Shown: positions 34,908 through 42,669 of the stretch, in pieces
Position numbering within the stretch: the stretch's first letter is position 1
How the letters are laid out: each line of letters opens with the position of its first letter
Source of the DNA: Comamonadaceae bacterium
GTDB lineage: Bacteria > Pseudomonadota > Gammaproteobacteria > Burkholderiales > Burkholderiaceae_C
DNA: 53,503 nucleotides
Assembly (NCBI GenBank): GCA_027486255.1
Contig: JAIXPL010000019.1
Span: forward strand, 1 to 53,503
Direction of reading: 5' to 3'
The notes under the pieces: generated by a model
Seen by the model: only the letters and a program-made list of their open reading frames with translations
What the model was told of the DNA's origin: nothing
Database searches by the model: none
Position numbers and translations under genes: made by a program

Positions 34908-36143
34908 ATGACTTTGACCACGCCCACCGATCCGCCCCAGACCCTGTCCATGCGGCAGGTGCTGCTCTGCGGCGCCTTGATCGTCACGCTCTCCATGGGC
35001 ATCCGCCATGGCTTTGGCTTGTGGCTGCAACCCATCACGCAGGCCCAGGGCTGGAGCCGAGAAACCTTTGCCTTCGCGATCGCGGTGCAAAACCTGGCCT
35101 GGGGAGTTTTCGGCATCTTTGCCGGCATGTTGGCCGACCGTTATGGCGCCATGCGGGTGCTGATGGGCGGCGCCCTGTTCTACGGTGTGGGCCTGGTGGG
35201 CATGGGCCTGGCCGAGACGGGTCCGCAGTTCACCCTGGCGGCCGGCATCCTGATCGGCGCGGCCCAGGCGGGCACCACCTACGCCGTGGTCTACGGCGTG
35301 ATCGGGCGCAACGTCCCGGCCGACAAGCGCTCCTGGGCCATGGGCGTGGCCGCTGCCGCTGGCTCCTTCGGCCAATTCCTCATGGTGCCGACCGAAGGCT
35401 GGCTGATCGCCCGCTTTGGCTGGCAGGAGGCTCTCTTCATCCTGGCGGCCACTTCCTTGGTGATCCTGCCGCTGTCGCGCGGTCTGCGGGAAAACCGGGG
35501 CGCGCCCGCTGCCCCGGGTCAGTCGGAGCAGACCATGCTGCAGGCGGTCAAGGAAGCCACCCGTTACCCCAGCTTCCAGTTGCTCACCGCCGGCTACTTT
35601 GTGTGCGGCTTCCAGGTGGTTTTCATCGCCATCCACATGCCCAGCTACCTCAAGGACGCTGGCATGGAGCCGGGCGTGGCCAGCATGGCGCTGGCGCTGA
35701 TTGGTCTGTTCAACGTGTTTGGCACCTATTTCGCCGGGTGGTTGGGTCAGATCCGCTCGAAGAAAAAAATCCTGGCCTTTATTTACTTTGCTCGCTCGGT
35801 GGCGATCAGCCTGTTCCTGCTGGCGCCGCTCACGCCCACCAGCGTGTACGTGTTCTCAGCCGCCATGGGCCTGCTGTGGCTGTCGACCGTGCCGGTGACC
35901 AACGCCTCGATCGCACACATCTTCGGGGTGAAGTACCTCTCCATGCTCAGCGGCTTCGTATTCTTCAGCCACCAGTTGGGCTCCTTCATGGGCGTGTGGC
36001 TGGGGGGCTTGCTCTACGACCGCACAGGCAGCTACGACATCGTCTGGTACATCTCCATCGGCCTGGGCGTCTTTGCGTGTCTGGTGAACCTGCCCGTGCG
36101 TGAAGCCCCCATCGACCGCAGCCTCAAGCCCGCAGCGGCCTGA
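34908..36143 (+). CDS. MFS transporter, monocarboxylate/oxalate-formate type
   Basis: A 411-residue carrier with 12 predicted membrane helices. GIRHGFGLWLQPITQAQGWSRETFAFAIAVQNL and GIFAGMLADRYGAMRV (the loop 2-3 motif of MFS) place it with the OFA/MCT-like group that moves small organic anions. The start ATG 34908 (MTLTTPTDPPQTLSMRQV) removes an unrelated 51-residue extension. The following 46-residue gene starts 11 bases downstream. Substrate unknown. Confidence 0.87.
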   Translation: MTLTTPTDPPQTLSMRQVLLCGALIVTLSMGIRHGFGLWLQPITQAQGWSRETFAFAIAVQNLAWGVFGIFAGMLADRYGAMRVLMGGALFYGVGLVGMGLAETGPQFTLAAGILIGAAQAGTTYAVVYGVIGRNVPADKRSWAMGVAAAAGSFGQFLMVPTEGWLIARFGWQEALFILAATSLVILPLSRGLRENRGAPAAPGQSEQTMLQAVKEATRYPSFQLLTAGYFVCGFQVVFIAIHMPSYLKDAGMEPGVASMALALIGLFNVFGTYFAGWLGQIRSKKKILAFIYFARSVAISLFLLAPLTPTSVYVFSAAMGLLWLSTVPVTNASIAHIFGVKYLSMLSGFVFFSHQLGSFMGVWLGGLLYDRTGSYDIVWYISIGLGVFACLVNLPVREAPIDRSLKPAAA

Positions 36144-36154
36144 GCCAGCGCCCC

Positions 36155-36295
36155 ATGAACAGCACCCGAACCACGCTCTTGCTGCGCGCCACCGCCTGGG
36201 GCGCCGTGGTGCTGGCCAGCCTGGGGGTGCTCTTGCTCTACACACGGCCGGATTTCCTGGTCATGGTCGCAGACCAGGTGTGGGCATGTTTTTGA
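36155..36295 (+). CDS. Small single-pass membrane protein, 46 residues
   Basis: The frame reads MNSTRTTLLLRATAWGAVV, then a hydrophobic helix (LASLGVLLLY), and ends with TRPDFLVMVADQVWACF. The ending DFLVMVADQVWACF looks like one I associate with small proteins beside this methyltransferase gene in related Burkholderiales, which argues that it is real. It has basic residues before the helix, so the N-terminus is probably cytoplasmic. It starts 11 bases after the MFS gene and ends 13 bases before the methyltransferase gene. Function unknown. Confidence 0.65.
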   Translation: MNSTRTTLLLRATAWGAVVLASLGVLLLYTRPDFLVMVADQVWACF

Positions 36296-36308
36296 AAGCC
36301 ACCAGCCT

Positions 36309-36905
36309 ATGAGCGCCCCCGCCTGCCTTGGACCGGGTGCCGACGCCAGCCGAGCCTCGGCCTGGGTGCGGCGCTGGTCGCACCTGGTGCCCACTCAAGC
36401 CGTGGTGCTGGACGTGGCTTGCGGGGAAGGACGGCACCTGGCTTGGTTCGCGGCACGCGGCCACCGGGTGGTCGGCGTGGACCGCTCCGCCTCTGCCTTG
36501 GCCGGGCTGGGACTGCCAGCTGAGCAGTGCACCACCGTGCTGGCCGATATCGAGCAGGGCCCCTGGCCCTTGCCAGGTCAGCAGTTCGGTGCGGTGGTGG
36601 TGACCAACTACCTATGGCGGCCCCTGTTGCCCACGCTGGTGGCCAGCGTGACGCCCGGTGGCGTGCTGATCTACGAGACCTTTGCACATGGGCAGGCCAG
36701 CATCGGCAAGCCCTCTCGAGCGGAGTTCCTGCTGGCGCCCGGCGAGTTGCTGGAAGCTGTCAGGGACCTGCGCGTGGTGGCCTACGAAGACGGTTTTGAG
36801 CAGGCCCGGGACGTTTGGCCCGCGCGCTACGTGCAGCGCGTGGCAGCGGTGCGCGCCATCTCTGCAGACCCGGCCGATACAGCGCCTCGCCACCACTTAG
36901 CCTGA
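36309..36905 (+). CDS. SAM-dependent methyltransferase, class I
   Basis: A 198-residue Rossmann-fold methyltransferase. Motif I is VVLDVACGEGRHLAWFAARGH (about residues 33-53, conserved Gly residues present) and motif II VVGVDRSASAL. It resembles TehB-like small-molecule methyltransferases. The target is unknown. It lies 13 bases after the 46-residue membrane protein, probably in one transcript. Confidence 0.85.
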   Translation: MSAPACLGPGADASRASAWVRRWSHLVPTQAVVLDVACGEGRHLAWFAARGHRVVGVDRSASALAGLGLPAEQCTTVLADIEQGPWPLPGQQFGAVVVTNYLWRPLLPTLVASVTPGGVLIYETFAHGQASIGKPSRAEFLLAPGELLEAVRDLRVVAYEDGFEQARDVWPARYVQRVAAVRAISADPADTAPRHHLA

Positions 36906-37032
36906 GGCGGCCAAAGCCATTGGCGCAAGGGCCTGCGAGGGGATTCACGGCTCAGCCTCTGAGTAGAATGCGTGATCCCCTTAAGGCCGCACTGCCCTGC
37001 AGCGGCAGCCTATTCTGACCCTTGGTTTTCCT

Positions 37033-37923
37033 ATGAACATGATCACCGGCAGCATCGTTGCGCTCGCAACGCCCTTCCATGAAGACGGCAGCGTGGATTA
37101 CCCGACACTGCGCAAACTGGTGGACTGGCACATTGAGCAGGGAACCGACTGCATCGGCGTGGTCGGCACCACGGGCGAGTCGCCCACGGTGAATGTCGAG
37201 GAACACTGCGAAATCATCCGGGTCTCGGTCGAGCAGGCCCGCACCCACCAGCGCAAGGTGCCCATCATGGCCGGCTGCGGCGCCAACTCCACCGCCGAGG
37301 CCATTGAGCTGGCGAGCTTTGCCAAGAGCGTCGGCGCCGACTGCCAGCTGCAGGTCGTGCCCTATTACAACAAGCCCACCCAGGAAGGACAGTACCGGCA
37401 CTTCCGCGCGATTGCAGAGGCGGTGGAACTGCCCCTGGTGCTGTACAACGTACCTGGCCGCACGGTGGCGGACATGGCCCACGCCACGGTGCTGCGCCTG
37501 GCCCAGATTCCTGGCATCGTGGGCATCAAGGAAGCGACCGGCAACATTGAACGCGCCCAGTGGCTCATCAAAGAGACGCCGGCCGAATTTGCCGTGTACT
37601 CTGGCGATGACCCCACCGCGGTGGCACTGATGCTGTGCGGTGGCCAGGGCAACATCAGCGTCACGGCCAACGTCGCGCCGCGCCAGATGCACGAGCTGTG
37701 CATGGCGGCCATCGCAGGCGATGTGCGCCAAGCCATGGCCTTGCAAATGTCCTTGCTGCCGCTACACCGCCATCTCTTTGTGGAAGCCAACCCCATTCCC
37801 GTGAAGTGGGCCATGGCCCGCATGAAGCTCTGCGGCCCGACCCTGCGCCTGCCCATGACCCCGCTGGAAGCCACCAATGTGCCGGTGGTAGAAGCTGCGC
37901 TCAAGGCCTGCGGCCTGATCTGA
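37033..37923 (+). CDS. dapA: 4-hydroxy-tetrahydrodipicolinate synthase
   Basis: A 296-residue TIM-barrel lyase that joins pyruvate and aspartate semialdehyde in lysine and meso-diaminopimelate synthesis. The Schiff-base Lys166 is in VGIKEATGN, Tyr138 in VLYNVPGRT, and the Thr pair in GTTGESPTV. The length is normal. bamC follows after 12 bases; dapA-bamC is a conserved pair in proteobacteria. A TAGAAT -10-like element lies about 70 bases upstream (36963-36968). Confidence 0.97.
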   Translation: MNMITGSIVALATPFHEDGSVDYPTLRKLVDWHIEQGTDCIGVVGTTGESPTVNVEEHCEIIRVSVEQARTHQRKVPIMAGCGANSTAEAIELASFAKSVGADCQLQVVPYYNKPTQEGQYRHFRAIAEAVELPLVLYNVPGRTVADMAHATVLRLAQIPGIVGIKEATGNIERAQWLIKETPAEFAVYSGDDPTAVALMLCGGQGNISVTANVAPRQMHELCMAAIAGDVRQAMALQMSLLPLHRHLFVEANPIPVKWAMARMKLCGPTLRLPMTPLEATNVPVVEAALKACGLI

Positions 37924-37935
37924 CAAGGACCCGAC

Positions 37936-39078
37936 GTGAACCCTTTTTCCCGCCTCCACTTTCCCCGCCCTGCACTGCGCATCACGGCCACGGCGGCCGT
38001 GCTCTTGAGCCTGGGGGCTTGCTCCAGCATCAATCAATTCGTCTCGGGTGACCGGGTCGACTACAAGACCAGCGCCAGCAAGACGGGCCCTGCCCTGGAC
38101 GTACCGCCCGACCTGAGCCAACTCTCGCGCGAGCCACGTTTCAACGTGCCGGGTGCCCCCGTCACGGCCACCGGCTTCCAGGCCAGCCAGGGCTCGGCCG
38201 TTCAAGCGGCCATTCCGACGGCGGCCACCAGCATCGCCGACGTGCGCATCGAGCGCGCCGGCAACCAGCGCTGGCTGGTTGTCAAGCGTCCGGCTGAAAA
38301 GCTGTGGGAACCGGTGCGCGACTTCTGGCAAGAAAGCGGTTTCCTGCTGAACATCGAAGACCAGAAGCTGGGCATCCTCGAGACCGACTTCGCTGAGAAC
38401 CGGGCCAAGCTGCCGCAGGACTTCATCCGTCGCACCCTGGGCCGCGTGGTGGACAACCTGTATTCCACCGGTGAGCGCGACAAGTTCCGCACCCGCCTGG
38501 AGCGCGCCGCCGACGGCTCAACCGAGATCTACATCAGCCACCGCGGCATGGTTGAAACCGTGCAGGGCACAGGCGGCAGCCCTGGCTCGAGCTCCACCAT
38601 CTGGCAACCCCGCGCAGCCGACCCTGAACTGGAAGCCGAATTCCTGCGCCGCCTCATGGTGCGTCTGGGCGTAGCCCAGGAGCAGGCGCGTGCAGCCGCG
38701 CCGGCCGCACAGCAGTCCGTGGCGCGTGTGGGTACAGCAGGCACCCAACCGGTGGTCCTCATCGATGAAGGCTTCGACCGTGCCTGGCGCCGTGTCGGCC
38801 TCTCGCTGGACCGCGCGGGCTTCACGGTCGAGGACCGGGACCGGGCACAGGGCATCTACTTTGTGCGCTACGTCGATCCCGTCGCCGACCAGAAAGACAC
38901 GGGCAGGTTCGCGCGCCTGTTCAGCAAGAACACCCCGGCGGCGCCCCTGAAATACCGCATATCGCTGCGCAGTGAGCCCAACCGCACCACCGTGTCGGTA
39001 CTCAATGCAGAAGGCCAGCCTGATACCTCCGCCAATGCCAAGCGCATCGTGCAGGTCATCGCAGACGACATGAAGTAA
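37936..39078 (+). CDS. bamC: Outer membrane assembly lipoprotein BamC
   Basis: A 380-residue lipoprotein, slightly longer than E. coli BamC (344). GTG start. The signal peptide ends in the lipobox LGAC with Cys29. The unstructured N-terminal part contains VDYKTSASKTGPALDVPPDLSQL, split here as VDYKTSA and LDVPPDLSQL, the segment that contacts BamD. Two helix-grip domains follow. It works in the periplasm as part of the BAM complex that inserts beta-barrel proteins. Confidence 0.93.
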   Translation: MNPFSRLHFPRPALRITATAAVLLSLGACSSINQFVSGDRVDYKTSASKTGPALDVPPDLSQLSREPRFNVPGAPVTATGFQASQGSAVQAAIPTAATSIADVRIERAGNQRWLVVKRPAEKLWEPVRDFWQESGFLLNIEDQKLGILETDFAENRAKLPQDFIRRTLGRVVDNLYSTGERDKFRTRLERAADGSTEIYISHRGMVETVQGTGGSPGSSSTIWQPRAADPELEAEFLRRLMVRLGVAQEQARAAAPAAQQSVARVGTAGTQPVVLIDEGFDRAWRRVGLSLDRAGFTVEDRDRAQGIYFVRYVDPVADQKDTGRFARLFSKNTPAAPLKYRISLRSEPNRTTVSVLNAEGQPDTSANAKRIVQVIADDMK

Positions 39079-39096
39079 GCCCTGCGGGGCTTTATC

Positions 39097-39340
39097 TTGC
39101 TGCGATTCAAAAGCCTGGGCAGTCGCAGCTCAGGCAACGCCACCCCTGATTGAGGCCGCTGGTCTGGCCCCTTTTAGGCTGCTGGTCGATTGCGGCCTGG
39201 GTATCCGGGTGCTGGCCCGTCGTCTGGCCGATGCCGGGCTTGGCCTGGATGATTTGGACGCGATCTTCATTAGCCACGAGCACGGCGACCACATTGGCTG
39301 CGCAGCCCAGGTGGTGCGGCAGCACCATATGCCCATCTCG
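39097..39340 (+). pseudogene. Metallo-beta-lactamase-fold hydrolase, frameshifted and truncated
   Basis: TTG at 39097 opens LLRFKSLGSRSSGNAT, the expected N-terminus. In the C run at 39143-39146 there is one base too many: removing a C restores LIEAAGLAPFRLLVDCGLGI and on to IFISHEHGDHIGCAAQVV, the metal-binding motif. After HHMPIS the gene stops matching and the reading frame runs into a UmuD tail. About two thirds of the protein is missing. The intact gene is usually found after bamC in relatives. Confidence 0.82.
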
Positions 39341-39409
39341 CCACAAGACGGCCAGCAGGTCGAACTTTGGGGTGTGGTCGTTGCCGCCATCAAGCAGTTC
39401 AAGACTTAA
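39341..39409 (+). pseudogene. umuD: C-terminal end of umuD fused to the hydrolase remnant
   Basis: PQDGQQVELWGVVVAAIKQF up to the TAA at 39407 matches the last beta strands of UmuD proteins. It is in frame with the preceding metallo-hydrolase piece, so the join is a clean deletion point. It stands 3 bases before umuC, the normal operon distance. The LexA-like Ser/Lys protease part is absent. Confidence 0.7.
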
Positions 39410-39412
39410 GTG

Positions 39413-40047
39413 ATGTACGCCCTAGTCGATGGGAATAATTTTTACGTGTCGTGCGAGCGGATTTTTCGCCCTAGCCTCAACGGCCGGCCCGTGGTGATCC
39501 TGTCCAACAACGATGGTTGTGCGATTGCACGCAGCAACGAAGCCAAGGCGCTAGGGATCAAGATGGGCGCGCCCTGGTTTCAGATTCGGCACCTTGCCAA
39601 CGAGCCAGGTTTGGTAGCGCTCTCGGCCAACTTTGCGCTTTACGGTGATCTCAGCGACCGAATGATGAGCCTGGCGGCGGGGCTGGGTCACCGCCAAGAA
39701 ATCTATTCCATTGGCGAAAGCTTTGTCGAACTCTCAGGCATCCGCGGCGACCTCACGGAGCGCAGCCACAAGATTCGCTCGCGTTTTTTCCAGTGAGTCG
39801 GCATTCCCACGTGCATTGGCATTGCCCCCACCAAGACCTTGGCAAAGCTGGCCAACCATGTGGCCAAAACCGCCGAGCGCAAGCCAGGGGTGTACCCCGA
39901 CCGCTATGCGCAGGTCTGCCACCTCGGCGCGCTGAGCAAGACCGAGCTGGACGCAGTGCTGGCCGCCACTGAGGTGGGCGAGGTCTGGGGTGTGGGCCGG
40001 AGGATCGCCCAGCAACTGAAAGACGGGGGTATTCACACCGCGCTTGC
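39413..40047 (+). pseudogene. umuC: umuC, DNA polymerase V catalytic subunit, broken
   Basis: MYALVDGNNFYVSCERIFRP is the Y-family polymerase start, followed by NNDGCAIARSNEAKALGIKMGAPWFQ. Codon 128 is TGA (39794) where UmuC has Trp: FFQ-stop-VGIPTCIGIAPTKTLAKLAN in the same frame. Similarity continues through VWGVGRRIAQQLKDGGIHTAL and ends near 40047, so the little-finger domain is missing. Two independent lesions show that it is not a working polymerase. Confidence 0.88.
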
Positions 40048-40741
40048 GCGGTTAAAGAAGAGCTGCGCCACGTGCTTGCACTCATGCAGCTCGAGAGGAA
40101 GACCTGACGCAGTTCAAGCTTTAAAAATTCGAAGGCCAGCATTCAGGAACGACTCCGGCGCGGCTTGACCAGGTAGCCCATCACAGACATCGGCTTTGCC
40201 GGTAAATAGGTGCTGAAGTTGGAGCGCGCTGCCGATCAGCAGGGCCTGCACTTGTTTCAGGTGGGCAGCAATGCTTCGCTGCTCGACAACGCGCCATACC
40301 ACTCGGCTACAAACCGACCTGAGCCATACCCCACCCGAACACGTGCGCGGGCGTTCGCGTTTTTCATTCGTCAGCACGTGGCTTTATTGAGGACCTTCAG
40401 GCCAAAGTGAGCCCAAGGTCGCGTGGTTTATGCATCGCCCGACTGTTTGATCGATCGCACTACGAAGGCGCCGCCTTCTGCTGGCCTACCGGCCAACCGG
40501 CCTTAACCTTCCAGTAAGCGCACGCCCCGGCTAGAGCGTACTCAAGACGGCAGGCGCTGCCCAGGGGGGGTCGGCGCCGCAGCTGATCGCCTCTGGAATC
40601 TGCGTAGCAATGCGGTGCCCAAAACTCTCACGCCGGTTGGCGTCGACTGAAGACGAGACTGAAGTTGCTGTTGTCATGAAACTTAAATAGCCGAGCCCTA
40701 ACCTCGCAAAGATGTATAGGATTTGTGTGCTCAAGCATGTT
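40048..40741. other. Stretch without a recognisable gene, probable relic DNA
   Basis: Between the umuC remnant and the TatT gene both strands hold only short open frames. One plus frame reads ELRHVLALMQLERKT and, after stops, LERAADQQGLHLFQVGSNASL, but I can assign neither. Opposing ORFs at 40114-40377 and 40531-40812 lack ribosome sites and known motifs. It may be decayed island DNA and must contain the promoter of the TRAP operon near its right end. Confidence 0.5.
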
Positions 40742-41656
40742 ATGCCGCGGCGAATTTTGTTCACTTTGTATCGCCTAAAAAGCAATGTGCGCTCCGCCTC
40801 CGTGGTGGGCATGGTGGGTGTGTGCGTGTTGTTGTCATCCTGCTCTACCCAGAGTCTTATTACATTGGCGATGGCCGATGCCCTTGCAAGTCAGACGCAG
40901 TCCGGTGAGGAAGACCTTCAGCTTGCGCGCGAGGCGAGCGCTTTTTATCTGAAGCTATCCGAATCGGTGCTCGAGCAGAGGCCCGCACACACCGCCCTGG
41001 CAACTTCTGTCAGCAGTGGATTCACACAATACGCCTATGCCTTCGTTGCGTTCGAAGCGGAGAAGCTGGAAACATACGATGTCAAGGCCGCCCAGCAACA
41101 GCGCCAGCGCGCGGCACGCCTTTACGACCGTGCGAAACAACACGGCCTGCGAGCCCTGACTTTGCAGCAACCCGGGCTGTTGGAGGCGCTAGCCAGCGAC
41201 CGTGCCGTCCCGCTTCGCAACGAACAAGTGGGTTTAGCCTATTGGACTGCGGCGGCATGGGCCGCATCGATATCGCTGAGCAAGGATCAACCCGAGCGTG
41301 TTGCCGACCTGCCCCAGGTATTTAGACTGGCCCAAGCCGCCTATGTACTAGCGCCTTCGCATGATGAAGGTGCGCTTGCCACTTTGCTTGGCACGCTGGA
41401 AGCCTCGCGGCCGGGCGGTAGCTCCGAAAAAGCCGCAGACTACTTTGCCCGATCCATTCAAGCAGGTTCTGGACGAAGTGCCGGGGTCTTTGTTTCGCAA
41501 GCAGAGGCCCTAGCTCTTCCCGCTGGCGACCGTTCACGCTTTGAAGCGCTGCTGCAGCGGGCGCTGCAAGTGGCGCAAACACATCGAAACTTATCCAACG
41601 AAGTCATGCGCGAACGCGCGCAGTGGCTACTCCAAACGATTGACGATCGGTTCTAA
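40742..41656 (+). CDS. TatT-like TRAP-associated TPR lipoprotein
   Basis: A 304-residue protein with signal peptide and lipobox LSSC (Cys34), then helical repeats (ALASQTQSGEEDLQLAREASAFYLKLSESVL, QQQRQRAARLYDRAKQHGLRAL, AYWTAAAWAASIS, in pieces). This fits the TatT family: TPR-fold lipoproteins that form complexes with TRAP binding proteins in TPAT systems, first described in Treponema. ATG 40742 is used; ATG 40712 would lengthen the basic head. Neither has a strong ribosome site. DctP and fused DctQM genes follow with no gap, so it is the first gene of the operon. Confidence 0.8.
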   Translation: MPRRILFTLYRLKSNVRSASVVGMVGVCVLLSSCSTQSLITLAMADALASQTQSGEEDLQLAREASAFYLKLSESVLEQRPAHTALATSVSSGFTQYAYAFVAFEAEKLETYDVKAAQQQRQRAARLYDRAKQHGLRALTLQQPGLLEALASDRAVPLRNEQVGLAYWTAAAWAASISLSKDQPERVADLPQVFRLAQAAYVLAPSHDEGALATLLGTLEASRPGGSSEKAADYFARSIQAGSGRSAGVFVSQAEALALPAGDRSRFEALLQRALQVAQTHRNLSNEVMRERAQWLLQTIDDRF

Positions 41657-41658
41657 CC

Positions 41659-42669
41659 ATGCCAACACCTCGCCGCCTTCTACTCGCCATCCTGGCAAGT
41701 CTCTTGATACCTATGAGCGCCCAAGCGCAAGTGGTACAGCTGCGGATTGCCAGCGTGGTACCCAAAAATTCGCTTTACCACCAGTCGATACTGGAGCTGG
41801 GGGAATCGTGGCGCGCCGCACAGGGCGCAGGCGCTCGCTTTGCGGTATTCACCGACGGCAGTCAGGGCGGCGAGGCTGAAATTGTGCGCCGTATGCGCAT
41901 CGGTCAGTTGCAGGGGGCACTGATCTCCGTCGTGGGCTTGCGCGACATCGAGCCGAGCATCGCAGCACTCCAAAACCTTCCTTTATTGTTTCGAAGCTGG
42001 GAGGAGATTGACTACGTTCGGGACAAGATGCGCATCGGCATGGAAAAGCGCTTTCTGGACAAAGGTTTCGTCGTCATCGGTTGGGGTGATGCCGGTTGGG
42101 TACGCTTCTTTAGCAAAGAGGCGGCGTTCAGCCCCACCGATTTGAAGGGCCGCAAGTTCTTCGCCTGGGGCAGTGAACCCGAGCAACAGGCCATTATGAA
42201 GAGCCTCGGCTATATACCGGTCGCCCTGGAGACGGGAGATGCGTTGGCGGCCATCCAGACCGGCATGATTGACGTGTTGCCGTCTACACCCTACTTTGCG
42301 TTAGCCACACAGGTATTTGGGACCGCCAAAAATATGCTGGACATCAACTGGGCGCCTATCGTAGGTGCACTTGTCGTTACGCAAAAGGCATGGGACGGCA
42401 TGTCACCCGCAGCCCAGGATGCCTTGCGCAAGGCTGGGGAAAAAGCCGGCATAGCCATGCGCAACCAAGCGCGCAAGGAAGTCGATGAGGCAGTCACGGC
42501 AATGCAAAAACGTGGCCTGACCGTCAACCGCCCCAACGAGACTCAGATGCGCGAATGGAACACGCTGGCGGAACAACTCTATCCGCGCATTCGTGGCGCC
42601 ATGGTGCCAGCCGAGACTTTCGATGAGGTCTTCGTGCACCTGCGCGCCTATCGAGCGGGGAAGCGTTGA
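41659..42669 (+). CDS. TRAP substrate-binding protein of a TPAT system (DctP)
   Basis: A 336-residue periplasmic protein with a signal peptide ending SAQAQ. The fold markers are present (RIASVVPKNSLYHQSI, GGEAEIVRRMRIGQLQGALIS, ALETGDALAAIQTGMIDVLPSTPYF). At the place where most DctP proteins have the ligand-binding Arg (DLKGLKxR), this one reads DLKGRKFFAWG, with Phe168 instead. This argues against a simple carboxylate ligand and recalls the Treponema TatP protein, thought to bind hydrophobic molecules. It starts 2 bases after the tatT stop and overlaps dctQM by one base. Confidence 0.88.
   Translation: MPTPRRLLLAILASLLIPMSAQAQVVQLRIASVVPKNSLYHQSILELGESWRAAQGAGARFAVFTDGSQGGEAEIVRRMRIGQLQGALISVVGLRDIEPSIAALQNLPLLFRSWEEIDYVRDKMRIGMEKRFLDKGFVVIGWGDAGWVRFFSKEAAFSPTDLKGRKFFAWGSEPEQQAIMKSLGYIPVALETGDALAAIQTGMIDVLPSTPYFALATQVFGTAKNMLDINWAPIVGALVVTQKAWDGMSPAAQDALRKAGEKAGIAMRNQARKEVDEAVTAMQKRGLTVNRPNETQMREWNTLAEQLYPRIRGAMVPAETFDEVFVHLRAYRAGKR

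Noticed and set aside
39794-39796. TGA in umuC as a selenocysteine codon
   Set aside because: The family has Trp here, there is no nearby hairpin of SECIS type, and the gene is also truncated.
40531-40812. 93-codon minus-strand frame upstream of the TatT gene
   Set aside because: No ribosome site, no recognisable motif, and it overlaps the start of the TatT gene; treated as chance within relic DNA.
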